The notes: generated by a model not told the origin, from the sequence alone. A DNA stretch of 37,414 nucleotides from JAFARZ01 sp035651595 (GCA_035651595.1 DASRFJ010000097.1:1-37414), one strand, 5' to 3'. Positions 1-11,158 are shown, numbered from the stretch's first letter. Program-made: numbers and translations.

Positions 1-187
1 GGGTGCGGATCCGAAGAATACAGCCAGCAGCCGTTCCGACGTTAGCGCTACCCTGGAGCCTGGAGGGGTGGGCATAACGGGGTCAGCTCCGGTGTTTTTA
101 CCGAGCCGCGGGTAAATGTCAGACCCCCCGGCTACGATCCGACCCGTGATCCAGGAAGCACCCTGTTTGTCAGGAGGAGTGGGCGCA

Positions 188-3032
<2,845 letters not shown>

Positions 3033-3043
<11 letters not shown>

Positions 3044-3443
3044 CCCGCACGGTTATCCGCTCGCCGCAGCCAGGGCAGTCGAGCGTGCGCGGCTCCGTGT
3101 CCTCGGGAAGCCAGAACTCGACGGCGGTGCCGCACGCGCGGCAGGTCAGCGTGGCCGGTTCCGGCGGCCCGTATGACGTGGCCAGCTGCTCGAGGTAGGC
3201 GGCCAGCGGGCCGAGTCCCATCCGCGCCCGGCGCTCGTTGACACCTGCCGGATCGCGGAGGTCGCGCGCGACAAACCCGCCGTCGCGTCCGGTGGCTTGG
3301 GTGCCGTACTCCTGCTGCTTCCCTTCGGCGAGCAGCACCCGGTCGGTCAGGTAGGCGACCTCCCGCCAGCCAGTTCCGCGTCCACCCTCCCAGCATGCAC
3401 CGCGGCCCAGGGCGATAGCCTCCCAGACGGGGGTGCCGAGCAT
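3033..3443 (-). CDS. Shortened DUF6624-like protein with C-terminal zinc ribbon
   Basis: The middle of this 136-aa protein (AYLTDRVLLAEGKQQEYGTQ to ERRARMGLGPLAAYLEQLA) matches the C-terminal half of DUF6624, a family of unknown function. The family's N-terminal half, usually around 90 residues, is not present upstream in this frame. After the DUF6624 part comes a putative zinc ribbon, CRAC then CPGC about 20 residues later, ending ITVRVTR. The assigned ATG (3443) shares the palindrome CATG with the ATG of the divergent hydrolase, so the two start codons overlap by two bases; there is no convincing Shine-Dalgarno. The open frame continues to 3569, but that part is antisense to the hydrolase and does not look like DUF6624. 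It could be a functional fusion of a half domain with a zinc ribbon, or a decaying gene whose 5' part was lost. Family call is fairly sure, the start is not. Confidence 0.6.
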
Positions 3444-4083
3444 GGAGATTGCGACGGAGAGCGGGCCGGCGACGGCCGAACTGGACGGCGACGCGGCGGC
3501 GGCGCGGTTCCTGCTCGTGCTCACGCACGGAGCCGGGGGCGGGGTCACCGCCCCTGATCTGCGAGCCACCCGGGACGCGGCGCTCGGGCTCGGCGCACTG
3601 GTGGCACGGGTGCTGCAGCCGTACCGGGTCCGCGGAGCGCGGGCCCCTGGCTCGGCGGACAGGCAGGACGCGGCGTGGCTGGAGATCGTCAGCGCGCTGC
3701 GTGAGCTGGTGCCGGGGGTGCCGCTCGTTCAGGGCGGCCGAAGCAACGGGGCCCGGGTGGCCTGCCGGACCGCGGTCGCGGCAGAGGCGGCCGGCGTGAT
3801 CGCGCTGGCTTTCCCGCTGCACCCCCCGGGACAGCCGGACAAGTCACGGGCCGGGGAACTGCGGGAAGTGCGGAAGGCGGGAATCCCGGTGCTGGTCGTG
3901 AACGGCGAGCGGGATCCCTTCGGCGTCCCGGCCAGAAGGGACGTCGGAAAGCTTGTGGTGGTACCGGGGGAGACGCATGCCCTGAAGGGGCATTCCCCAG
4001 TCATCGCCGGTGCGGTCGGGCAATGGCTGCCAGCGGTACTGGCGGGCCGTGCCGTGCGGGCTAGCCGACCGGGACGGCGGTAG
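3442..4083 (+). CDS. Alpha/beta hydrolase, KANL3/Tex30-like family
   Basis: A 213-aa cytoplasmic alpha/beta hydrolase of the small dienelactone-hydrolase/Tex30-like type. The N-terminal strand LVLTHGAGGG provides an oxyanion-hole-like HGAGG. The nucleophile elbow is GGRSNGAR, the acid is probably the Asp in VNGERDPFG and the base the His in GETHALKG, so a full Ser-Asp-His triad is visible in the right order. The substrate cannot be told. GTG 3433 is in frame and nine bases earlier; ATG 3442 is preferred because a G-run (3428-3432) lies at SD-like distance, but a -10-like TAGCCT at 3416-3421 would also allow the GTG. The gene is divergent from the truncated DUF6624 gene with overlapping starts and ends one base before the convergent DUF5999 gene. 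Confidence 0.85.
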   Translation: MEIATESGPATAELDGDAAAARFLLVLTHGAGGGVTAPDLRATRDAALGLGALVARVLQPYRVRGARAPGSADRQDAAWLEIVSALRELVPGVPLVQGGRSNGARVACRTAVAAEAAGVIALAFPLHPPGQPDKSRAGELREVRKAGIPVLVVNGERDPFGVPARRDVGKLVVVPGETHALKGHSPVIAGAVGQWLPAVLAGRAVRASRPGRR

Positions 4084-4084
4084 G

Positions 4085-4306
4085 TCAGGCGGCCGGGGCC
4101 CGGCCGGTGTGCCGGTCGATCAGCAGGTCGGTCGGACGGTGTGGTGCGATAAGCGCTCCGTCCGGCAGCAGTTCCCCCGTGTCCTCGAACGTGACAACGC
4201 CGTTGCAGAGCAGGCTCCAGCCCTGCTCTGGGTGACTGACTATCGTGTGTGCCGCCTCGCGGTCCGGGGCTGATGCCTCCGGACAGGGCGGCGTGTGCGG
4301 GCACAT
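4085..4306 (-). CDS. DUF5999 family small protein
   Basis: A 73-aa protein matching the actinobacterial DUF5999 family end to end: MCPHTPPCP, a central HPEQGWSLLCNGVV block and FEDTGELLPDG. The function of the family is unknown. Three cysteines (CPH, PPCP and LLCNG) are conserved-looking and could bind metal, but this is inference. The start is well decided: AGGAGG is seven bases ahead of ATG 4306, while an in-frame ATG at 4330 lies upstream of that site. The gene faces the 1.2-kb gene-free stretch, and an AT-rich segment just upstream (about 4330-4360) contains a possible -10 TAACTA on this strand. Confidence 0.85.
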   Translation of the reverse strand: MCPHTPPCPEASAPDREAAHTIVSHPEQGWSLLCNGVVTFEDTGELLPDGALIAPHRPTDLLIDRHTGRAPAA

Positions 4307-4524
4307 CTCAGTGCCTCCTGAGGGGTTCATAGTTAGTGTTCTTTATCAACTGTAGTGTGCCGCATGTCGCGCGGCTGTTCCCATGGTTCATCGTGATCGT
4401 TTTTCCGCCACCCGTTTGTAGCTTTCCACCGATTACGCAGTGACACTTTCGACTACAACTTGTGACTCTCGTGCTTCCCTTGCAGGCCCCTGTCAATCGG
4501 TCTAGACCAACTCTGCCCCTTTGC

Positions 4525-4548
4525 GGCCTGTCCCGCAAGGGACACGCC
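4525..4548. other. Hairpin with GCAA tetraloop
   Basis: TGTCCC and GGGACA (4529-4534 and 4539-4544) pair around a GCAA loop, a GNRA tetraloop in RNA. A C-C mismatch and three further GGC/GCC pairs lengthen the stem. No T-tract follows on either strand, so an intrinsic terminator is not obvious; a structured RNA element is possible. Confidence 0.45.
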
Positions 4549-4562
4549 GACATTGAGACAAT

Positions 4563-4590
4563 CGATTGCAACCCCTGGACCTTGCAATCG
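4563..4590. other. Nine-base-pair inverted repeat CGATTGCAA/TTGCAATCG
   Basis: CGATTGCAA (4563-4571) and TTGCAATCG (4582-4590) form a perfect inverted repeat around a 10-base centre. It is unusually AT-rich for this genome. It could be a hairpin in a transcript or a binding site for a dimeric regulator; it lies about 260 bases upstream of the DUF5999 start. Confidence 0.45.
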
Positions 4591-5105
4591 GCTGTTCTAG
4601 CTGCGGCTTGACTGGTCCCTACCAATTACTACGACGTCCACGCCTGGAAGGTTCACGTGAAAATCGCCGCGGGTTTCGCGGAAAGTCGGCGGACGGTCGG
4701 GCGGGCGCGGACCTGGCACGCGCTCCCATCCCGGACGTCGTCAGCTCGGCGAGTTCCCGTGGGCCTTCAAGGCACTCTTAACGGTACTCCGCCGCGCAGG
4801 GTCGTATGGCCGGTTCGACGCAACACGCCCGCGACGTGGCTAGAGCTCCGCATGTGGCCCCAGTGGCGGCAGTGACGATAGTGCCGGGCAGTGCCGGGTA
4901 TGGGCGTTCGCCCAGGTTCAGGCCGCGCGTCATGCACCGGGCCGTTCAACCGCATCTTGTCCGCCGTTGAGCACCCCATCGCTTCACGTCGCCAACGCCA
5001 CGGCGTGTCGGGGCCGGCTGCCGTGCTGGCTGCCTGCAATGCCCCGGTTTGGTCCAGCATGGCCTTGCCGTTCAGCGGTCCGTGCGGGCTCGGCGCAGCG
5101 CTCGA

Positions 5106-5162
5106 GAATTATTGCGGACAGTTACCCCCCCGGATCGGGAGGGTAACTGTCCGCAATAATTC
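5106..5162. repeat. Long palindrome, copy 1
   Basis: A perfect 22-base inverted repeat (5106-5127 with 5141-5162) beginning GAATTATTGCGGACAGTTAC, around a 13-base centre starting CCCC and ending GGGA that can add three more pairs. A second copy of the same design lies at 21436-21488. The arms differ at one base pair (G-C here, C-G there). No gene adjoins it on either side within 350 bases. Confidence 0.9.
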
Positions 5163-5449
5163 GGCCGGGCTGCACTCGCGCCCCGAATATGCCGATATGT
5201 CCAGGTTCGAGCCGATGGGCTGGCTATCGCAGCCGCACCGCCCGACACGCCCTGAGCGCACATCGTTCTGGAACGCTTACATCTGACACCTTTTTAAACA
5301 GGAAGCCCTTGTCTTACATGAAAGACCTCGCGGCCCGTGGGGCACAACGCGACGAACCGGGCGCGGCGCGGATGCGACAGCGTGGCGCGGCACCCGCGGC
5401 CCGCCTGGCGCTCGAACGTATCGGGACAAATCCCCACCCGAACCGAACC

Positions 5450-5490
5450 TGACCCCGACCCCGCCACGCCCCGACCCCGACCACGCCACA
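5450..5490. repeat. C-rich low-complexity direct repeat
   Basis: Two near copies of a roughly 18-base unit, CCGACCCCGMCCACGCCAC-like, lie back to back in a purine-poor tract just beyond the 3' end of the small minus-strand gene. It looks like slippage-type low-complexity sequence. Confidence 0.4.
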
Positions 5491-5515
5491 CCACGTCCCG
5501 GAACCGGCCCCGCCC

Positions 5516-5923
5516 CTAGCCGCCGGCTCGGGGGCCGGCGATGGGCTCGAAGAGGTCGGCGGGGATGTCGTTGAGGCGGTGCGTCTCGCGCAGCGTGAGC
5601 AGGTGCTCGGCCTGCGCGGTGAGCGCGTGCACGGCCGGCTTGGCCATCGCCTTGCGGCGGAATATCCGGTCGTCATAGCCCCGGGCCCCGATCTCGGCGT
5701 CCCGCGCGGCGTAGGCGGCCCGCATCGCGGCGGTGAGCGCTTCGTCCAGCGCCACGGCCAGAGCGTGCTCCTCGTGCACCGGCGCGTTCCGCGCCTGCGC
5801 GTCCCGGAACCTGGCCTCCGCGTCCTGGGCCGCCGCGAGCAGTTCGGCGCGCTTGGCCGCCAGATCGACGTCCGCCTTGTGCCGCAGCAGCGCCCCGGTG
5901 CTGATGTAGTGCCGCCTCATCAT
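5516..5923 (-). CDS. Hypothetical helical protein
   Basis: A 135-aa protein that I do not recognise. It starts MMRRHYISTGALL and is then largely helical and charged, rich in Ala, Arg and Glu (residues about 15-75), with no signal peptide, membrane segment or obvious catalytic motif; a later segment reads RRKAMAKPAVHALTAQAEHLLTLRETHRLNDIPADLFEPI. Two ATG codons are adjacent (5923 and 5920), with only a weak CTGGGG upstream. It ends 25 bases from the exporter gene stop at 5949 but is transcribed in the same direction, so it could be the last gene of the exporter operon. Codon use agrees with a real gene. Confidence 0.6.
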   Translation of the reverse strand: MMRRHYISTGALLRHKADVDLAAKRAELLAAAQDAEARFRDAQARNAPVHEEHALAVALDEALTAAMRAAYAARDAEIGARGYDDRIFRRKAMAKPAVHALTAQAEHLLTLRETHRLNDIPADLFEPIAGPRAGG

Positions 5924-5948
5924 GCCCCAGAGCGTACCGGAACCAGGC

Positions 5949-7778
5949 TCACGCGAGGCTGTCGGCCCAGCTGCTGTGCAGCGCCGCGTACTCGCCGGAA
6001 CCCGAGATCAGGTCCTCGGGCGTGCCGTCCTCCACGATCCGGCCGTGGTCGAGGACCAGGACGCGATCCGCGATCGCGACCGTGGACAGCCGGTGCGCGA
6101 TGATCATCGCGGTGCGGCCGGCGAGCACGGTGCGCAGCGCCGCCTGCACCAGGCGTTCGGACGGGATGTCCAGCAGCGACGTCGCCTCGTCGAGCACGAG
6201 CACCGACGGCGCGGCCAGGAACGCCCGGGCGAACGAGATCAGCTGCCGCTGACCCGCGGACAGCCGGCCGCCGCGCTTGCCCACCGAGGTGTCGTAGCCG
6301 GAGGGCAGCGCGTCGATGAAGGAGTGCGCGCCGATCGCCCGCGCCGCGGAAGCGACCTCCTCGTCGGTGGCACTAGGCCGCCCCAGCCGGATGTTGTCCG
6401 CGACCGTCCCCCCGAACAGGAAGTTCTCCTGGGTGATCACGACGACCTCCGCGCGCAGCGCGGCGTCCGGCAGCGAGCGCAGGTCCACGCCGTCGAGGGT
6501 GACGCGGCCCGCCCGCGGGTCGTAGAACCGGCCGAGCAGCCGGGCTATCGTTGTCTTGCCCGCTCCGGTCTCGCCGACAAGGGCGACGGTCTGGCCTGCC
6601 GGGATGTCCAGCTCCAGGCCGGGCAGCACCACCGCGTCGCGGTAGCCGAACTCCACCGCCTCGAACCGCACCCGCCGCCCGGTCACGGCCGACCCAGGCA
6701 ACGCAACCGGCGACGCGGGCTCACCTACGACCGGCTCCTGATCCAGCACCCCGGAGATCTTCTCCAGCCCCGACGCCGCGGACTGGAACGTGTTGTAGAA
6801 CTGCGACACGTCCTGAAGCGGATCGAAGAACCGGCGCAGGTAGAGCAGGAACGTGGCAAGCACGCCGACCTTGATGTTCCCGTCGATGACCAGCAGGCCG
6901 CCGAACGCCAGGATGACGGCCGTGATCACGTTGCCGGTCAGCGTGATCGACGGCCCGAAGACCGCGTTCAGCCGGGACGCGCGCCGGGAGGACCGCGCGT
7001 AGTTCTCGCCGAGCCCGGAGAAGATCGCCGAGTTGCGATCCTCCCGCCGGAACGCCTGCACCGCCCTGATCCCGCCGAACGTCTCCACGAAGTGCACGAT
7101 CACCAGCGCGATGTGCTCCCTGGTCCGCCGGTAGGCCGCCGCCGATTCGCGCCGGAACCAGGCAACCAGCCAGCTCAGCGGGATGAAGCCGGCCAGCACG
7201 ACGAGGCCGAGCTGCCAGTTCAGCAGCAGCATCCCGGTGCCGATCAGCAGCAGGGTCAGCACCGCGGCGATCAGCGAGTCCAGGCCCTCCTCGAACAGGT
7301 CGGAGATCGACTCGATGTCCGAGGTCTGCCGCGAGATGACCCGGCCGGACGTGTAGTCCTCGTGGAACGCCACCTCCAGCGCCAGGAAATGCGCGAACAG
7401 CCGGCGGCGCAGCTCGAGCACCACCCGCTGGCCGACCCGCCCGGTCATCGTGACGAACATGCGGGTGGTCACCGCCTGGACCACGACCGCAAGGGCGAAA
7501 AGCAACGAGATGACGATCAGCGGCGCCGCGTCCCGCTGATGCACCAGCGGCGGAATGCCGTTGTCGATGGCGAGCCCGACCAGCCAGGGGCCGGCCAGCG
7601 CGGCCAGGCTCTCCACCACGATCATCGACACGGTCAGGAAGACGGCCCGCCGGTGCGGCCGCAGCAGCTCGCCGAGCAGCCGCCGGGACCGCTCGCGCAG
7701 CAGCGCCGCCAGGCCGGTGCTGACCTCGTCGGCCTTCTCCGCCGCGACGCCGCGCCAGGCATTCACGTCCACGCTCAA
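5949..7778 (-). CDS. ABC exporter half-transporter, consensus ATPase site
   Basis: A 609-aa fusion of a six-helix ABC transporter membrane domain (about residues 40-335) with an ATPase domain (about 368-600). Motifs are complete: Walker A GETGAGKTT (402-410), Q-loop Gln about 450, signature LSAGQ (506-510), Walker B VLVLDEA with catalytic Glu about 531 and H-loop His about 562. It should form the second half of a heterodimeric type IV exporter with the product of the upstream gene; the substrate (lipid, drug or peptide) cannot be inferred. The frame stays open to 8267 over the neighbour, but a TTG at 7778 has GGAGG seven bases upstream and overlaps the preceding stop as TTGA, typical translational coupling; GTG 7772 is the alternative. 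Confidence 0.93.
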   Translation of the reverse strand: MSVDVNAWRGVAAEKADEVSTGLAALLRERSRRLLGELLRPHRRAVFLTVSMIVVESLAALAGPWLVGLAIDNGIPPLVHQRDAAPLIVISLLFALAVVVQAVTTRMFVTMTGRVGQRVVLELRRRLFAHFLALEVAFHEDYTSGRVISRQTSDIESISDLFEEGLDSLIAAVLTLLLIGTGMLLLNWQLGLVVLAGFIPLSWLVAWFRRESAAAYRRTREHIALVIVHFVETFGGIRAVQAFRREDRNSAIFSGLGENYARSSRRASRLNAVFGPSITLTGNVITAVILAFGGLLVIDGNIKVGVLATFLLYLRRFFDPLQDVSQFYNTFQSAASGLEKISGVLDQEPVVGEPASPVALPGSAVTGRRVRFEAVEFGYRDAVVLPGLELDIPAGQTVALVGETGAGKTTIARLLGRFYDPRAGRVTLDGVDLRSLPDAALRAEVVVITQENFLFGGTVADNIRLGRPSATDEEVASAARAIGAHSFIDALPSGYDTSVGKRGGRLSAGQRQLISFARAFLAAPSVLVLDEATSLLDIPSERLVQAALRTVLAGRTAMIIAHRLSTVAIADRVLVLDHGRIVEDGTPEDLISGSGEYAALHSSWADSLA

Positions 7779-9556
7779 GCGACTGCCTCCGTCTCTGTCG
7801 CACTCATCAGGTCCGCGTACTCCTCGCACGAGGCGAGCAGCTCGCGATGCGAGCCGGTGGCCGCGATCACCCCGCCAGACAGCAGCGCGACGGTGTCCGC
7901 CAGCGCCACGGTCGACGGCCGGTGCGCGACGACCAGCGCGGTCACGCCGGTCAGGATCTCGTGCAGCGCCTTGGTCACCCGCGCCTCGGTGTGCACGTCG
8001 AGCGCCGACAGCGGGTCGTCGAGTACCAGGACCTCGGGGCCGGCCAGGATGGCCCTGGCCAGCGCGATCCGCTGCCGCTGGCCGCCGGACAGCGCCATGC
8101 CCTGCTCGCCGATCCGGGTGTCCAGGCCCCACGGCAGGTCGTAGGCGAACCTTGCCTGGGCGGCGGTCAGCGCGGCCTCGATCTGCTCCTCGGTGGCATC
8201 CGGCGCGCCGAACGAGACGTTCTCCCGCACGCTGGCGGAGAACAGCGTCGCGTCCTCGAACGCGCACCCCACCGCGCTGCGCAGTTCGGCGAGCGGCAGG
8301 TCGCGGACGTCGGTGCCGTCGAGCAGCACCGCGCCGCCGCTGACCTCGGCGAGCCGGGGGACGAGCTGGAGCAGGGTGGACTTGCCGCAGCCGGTCGCGC
8401 CGGTGAGCACCAGGGTCTTGCCCGGCGGCACGTCGAGCGCCACGTCGCGGAGCACCGGCGTCTCGGCCCCTGGATAGCTGAAACTCACGTGCCGGAATTC
8501 AAGATGACCCTTCTCTCCGAACGAGCCGTGGTGCTTGTTCCGCGGATCGGTGATCTCCGGCGCGGTGTCCATGATCTCCATGACCCGCTGTGCCGCGGTC
8601 GCCGCTTCCTGACCCGAGGCGATGATGTAGCCGAGGGCCTCGACCGGCCAGACGAGCTGGAGGGCCAGCGTGATGAACGCCACGAGGCCGCCCACGGTCA
8701 GCGCGTGCGTGCTCACCGCGACCGTGCCGAGGACCAGGATGACGCAGATCACGGCGTTCGGGATCAGATCGAGCAGCGCCCAGAACGAGCCGAGCAGGCC
8801 CGCCTTCTCGACCTGCGTCTGGTAGACCTTGGTGGCCAGCGCGCTGTGCCTGGCCGCGGCCTGCCTGCCGCGGCCGAGCGCCTTCAGCACGCGGATGCCG
8901 GTGGCGGACTCCTCGATCTGCGTCGCCAGGTCGCCGAGCTGGTCCTGCACCCGGCGGGACAGCACCCGGTAGCGCTTCTCGAACCGCATGCACACCGGGA
9001 GCACCGGGGTGAACACCGCCGCGGTGATCAGCCCGAGCCACCAGTTCAGGTGCACCAGCAGCACGATCACGGCGGTGAACTGCCCGATGTTGATGACCAG
9101 GAAGATCAGGCCGAAGCCAGCGAACCGGCGGATCGTCGACAGGTCGGTCGTCGCTCTGGAGAGCAGCTGGCCGGACTGCCACTCGTCGTGGAAGGACGCC
9201 TGGAGACGCTGCAGGTGCGCGTACAGCTCGTCCCTGATCGTCTTCTCGATCTGGGCCACCGCGTCGGCCTGTATCCAGCGGCGGACCATGTTCATCAGGC
9301 CCTCCGCGGCACCGAGGCCGAGCGCGGCCAGGCCCAGCGGGATCAGGTTGTGCTTAACTCCGTGCGCGATGGCCCCGTCGATCACGGACTTGGTGAGCAG
9401 CGGAATCGCGATCTGAGCGGCCACGGACAGGATCGCCGCGAGGAACATGACGACCATCTGGACCCGGAACGGGCGCAGGTAACCTCTTAGTCTCCAGAGG
9501 GCGCCGAATGACCGTTTCGAGGCGTGCGTCACCGGCGCGTGGGTATCTGGGGGCAT
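7775..9556 (-). CDS. ABC exporter half-transporter, degenerate ATPase site
   Basis: A 593-aa membrane-ATPase half transporter, the partner of the downstream gene. Membrane domain about residues 30-325, ATPase about 352-585. Walker A GATGCGKST (386-394) and signature LSGGQRQ (489-495) are intact and the H-loop His is at about 545. Walker B reads VLVLDDP, so the catalytic Glu is replaced by Asp, and the Q-loop segment reads AFEDATLF, without the usual Gln. Such departures are known in heterodimeric bacterial exporters, where one of the two ATP sites is hydrolysis-poor; which composite site is affected follows from this subunit's Walker B. The ATG is probably leaderless: it lies seven bases after a TAATCT box. 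Confidence 0.93.
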   Translation of the reverse strand: MPPDTHAPVTHASKRSFGALWRLRGYLRPFRVQMVVMFLAAILSVAAQIAIPLLTKSVIDGAIAHGVKHNLIPLGLAALGLGAAEGLMNMVRRWIQADAVAQIEKTIRDELYAHLQRLQASFHDEWQSGQLLSRATTDLSTIRRFAGFGLIFLVINIGQFTAVIVLLVHLNWWLGLITAAVFTPVLPVCMRFEKRYRVLSRRVQDQLGDLATQIEESATGIRVLKALGRGRQAAARHSALATKVYQTQVEKAGLLGSFWALLDLIPNAVICVILVLGTVAVSTHALTVGGLVAFITLALQLVWPVEALGYIIASGQEAATAAQRVMEIMDTAPEITDPRNKHHGSFGEKGHLEFRHVSFSYPGAETPVLRDVALDVPPGKTLVLTGATGCGKSTLLQLVPRLAEVSGGAVLLDGTDVRDLPLAELRSAVGCAFEDATLFSASVRENVSFGAPDATEEQIEAALTAAQARFAYDLPWGLDTRIGEQGMALSGGQRQRIALARAILAGPEVLVLDDPLSALDVHTEARVTKALHEILTGVTALVVAHRPSTVALADTVALLSGGVIAATGSHRELLASCEEYADLMSATETEAVA

Positions 9557-9563
9557 GCTGCGG

Positions 9564-9593
9564 AGATTAACTCTGCGTGTGCCAGCTTGTCAC
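9564..9593 (-). promoter_or_regulatory. Promoter of the ABC exporter operon
   Basis: On the minus strand GTGACA (9593-9588) is followed after 18 bases by TAATCT (9569-9564), close to the housekeeping -35 and -10 consensus. The distance from TAATCT to the ATG at 9556 is seven bases, so transcription should begin at or next to the start codon, giving a leaderless mRNA. No Shine-Dalgarno is present, which agrees. Confidence 0.65.
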
Positions 9594-9669
9594 CTGATTT
9601 TTCTTGTGGGAGGCTGGCACACCCGGGAGCTTCGCGGACGTGTGCCCGCGGAGAGAGGAAGCGTGCCGC

Positions 9670-10326
9670 ATGAGCCGCCTGTCGCGCGCAGCCGTCCTGG
9701 CCGCCTATCGCGACGGCATCACGGTGATCTGCGAGCTGGCCGCGCAGTTCAGCGAGGCAGCCTGGCTGGCGCCGACGCCATGCCGGGAGTGGCGCGCGGT
9801 CGACCTGGCCGGGCACCTGCGCTGTGTCGCGGACGACTACCACGAGTACCTCGACGACGCGCCGGCCTCACGGCTCGCCAGGCTGACAGCAACCGGGGCG
9901 CCGGCCGAGTCGCTGGCGCGCAAGCTGGCCAGGCAGAACGCCGCCGAACTCGCGGCGCTGCCGGACGGCCCTGGACCCGAACACATCGCGGCGTTCGCCG
10001 AGTCGGCCCGGGCCTACGGGCGCAGGGTGTACAACGCGTGGGACCAGCCGCATCACTCCTACCACGGCAGCGTGGTGACGGTCGGTGCGGTGGCCCGCGC
10101 GGCCAGCGCGGAATGGCACCTGCACGCCTGGGACCTGGCCCGGTCGCTGGGCAAGGACTACCGCCCGGCCGACCCCGGGCTGGTGCTGACCACGTGGCAG
10201 ACGGGCACGCCGGAGCTGTGGGGTGCGGCATCTGCCGAGGTCATCGGCGATGATCAGTGGCTCGCGCTGCTCGGCGCGTCGGGACGTGATCCGGGCTGGG
10301 TCCGGATGTTACTGTCAGTTACGTGA
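9670..10326 (+). CDS. Mycothiol-dependent maleylpyruvate isomerase-family (DinB-like) protein
   Basis: A 218-aa four-helix-bundle protein. Its N-terminus (LAAYRDGITVICELAAQFSEAAWLAPTPCREWRAVDLAGHLRCVADDY) is typical of the maleylpyruvate isomerase N-terminal/DinB family: W.AVDLAGH supplies the first metal-ligand His, and EWHLHAWDLARSLG carries the later His residues. Members use mycothiol or bind divalent metal; the reaction here is unknown. ATG 9670 is chosen because GAGAGGAA lies about ten bases upstream; the frame is open to 9604. It starts a run of six co-oriented genes and its stop overlaps the next GTG by four bases. Confidence 0.8.
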   Translation: MSRLSRAAVLAAYRDGITVICELAAQFSEAAWLAPTPCREWRAVDLAGHLRCVADDYHEYLDDAPASRLARLTATGAPAESLARKLARQNAAELAALPDGPGPEHIAAFAESARAYGRRVYNAWDQPHHSYHGSVVTVGAVARAASAEWHLHAWDLARSLGKDYRPADPGLVLTTWQTGTPELWGAASAEVIGDDQWLALLGASGRDPGWVRMLLSVT

Positions 10327-10937
10327 GTGTGACGAATTCAAGTCGCTATCTGGCTGGTTTGTGCGTGGCGGCTCTGGGATTGTGCACCGGCGCGTGGCTG
10401 GTGCTGACCCCGTTCGCGTTCGGCTATCCGGACCGTGGCCGCGCCGCGGTGACCGCGCTAGCGACCGGGGGTGGCCTGGCCGTGGTGTGCGGGGTCGCGC
10501 TGGCGTGCTGGGCGGTGCTCTGGCGGCGCAAGCTGCGCGCGGACGGCGTGCTCGCTGCCCGGCAGTCGCGCCGGTCCCGGCGTTCGGCTCGGCGGCAGGA
10601 GCGCGCCGAGCGGCTGGTCGCCGCGTCCAGGCAGCGCGAGCTGGACACCGCGCCGGATCCGGCTCAGGTGCTGACCGACCTGCGGTCGCTGCTCACGCCG
10701 CTGCTGACCGAGGGTGGAGTCACGCTCGTCCCGCCCCCCGCGAGCGAGGCGGAGCCGCTCCCCGAGGAGCCGGTGACCGAGATGACCGAGGAGCCGGTGA
10801 CCGAGGAGCCGGTGCAGGTTCCCGGGCATCTGCGCGACACCCGGTCGGCGGCGTTCTTCACGCCGCGCCCGGCGGACGGGCTGCTGCGCGGCGCGGAACT
10901 GCTGATGGTGGGGACCGGCGAGGAGGAGGCGTGGTAA
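10323..10937 (+). CDS. Two-helix membrane protein with acidic C-terminus, SPW-like
   Basis: A 204-aa protein with two membrane helices at about residues 9-30 and 43-67, followed by a strongly basic stretch (RRKLRADGVLAARQSRRSRRSARRQ) and a long Pro/Glu-rich tail containing short repeats (EEPVTEMTEEPVTEEPV). The first helix, ending GAWLVLTPFAFGY, resembles one SPW-repeat helix, a motif of small bacterial membrane proteins of unknown function. The basic stretch after helix two predicts a cytoplasmic tail. The GTG start overlaps the previous stop (GTGA). The next gene encodes a second short protein with the same kind of helix pair, so they may work together. Confidence 0.7.
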   Translation: MSVTNSSRYLAGLCVAALGLCTGAWLVLTPFAFGYPDRGRAAVTALATGGGLAVVCGVALACWAVLWRRKLRADGVLAARQSRRSRRSARRQERAERLVAASRQRELDTAPDPAQVLTDLRSLLTPLLTEGGVTLVPPPASEAEPLPEEPVTEMTEEPVTEEPVQVPGHLRDTRSAAFFTPRPADGLLRGAELLMVGTGEEEAW

Positions 10938-11158
10938 ACCGCGTCGCCATGGTTGCCCTGGTCGTGGTGTTCGGTGCCGGCGGGTGGCTGATCGCCGCGC
11001 CGTTCGTGCTCCGGTTCCAGCCATCCGGTGCGCACTGGACCGGCGCCAGCAGAATGGACGTGCTCGTCGGCGCCGTGCTCGCGGTGGCGGGCTTCGCCGG
11101 GTTCTTCGTCGCGCTCGCCGGACGGGTGCGTGAGATGTACCAGGACTCCCGCCGGTAA
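10931..11158 (+). CDS. Small two-helix membrane protein, SPW-like
   Basis: A 75-aa protein made almost only of two membrane helices (about residues 5-27 and 44-66) with the SPW-like end GGWLIAAPFVLRFQP and a charged tail GRVREMYQDSRR. The GTG start lies inside the 3' end of the previous gene (7-base overlap) and is preceded by a strong GAGGAGGAGG purine tract ending directly ahead of it. It is in a frame that continues far upstream, so it is easily missed or merged. Function unknown; probably partner of the preceding membrane protein. Confidence 0.75.
   Translation: MVNRVAMVALVVVFGAGGWLIAAPFVLRFQPSGAHWTGASRMDVLVGAVLAVAGFAGFFVALAGRVREMYQDSRR

Larger units (their letters stand above)
4307..5515. 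other. Gene-free 1.2-kb intergenic stretch with several dyads
   Basis: No convincing gene was found on either strand; the open frames here lack family similarity and ribosome sites. The stretch holds a short AT-richer part next to the DUF5999 gene, two hairpins at 4525-4548 and 4563-4590, a 14-base dyad TGGGCGTTCGCCCA at 4901-4914, a short direct repeat GTGCCGGGCA/GTGCCGGGTA at about 4881-4900, the long palindrome at 5106-5162, and a C-rich repeat at about 5450-5490. It could hold a small RNA or be an insertion-scarred spacer. Confidence 0.6.

Noticed and set aside
5294..5676. Small minus-strand frames beyond the 5516 gene end
   Set aside because: They run through C-rich low-complexity sequence, lack ribosome sites and overlap a better-supported gene.
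5922..9490. Very long plus-strand frames opposite the ABC exporter genes
   Set aside because: The minus strand encodes two complete transporters with all motifs; the plus-strand products have no family features.
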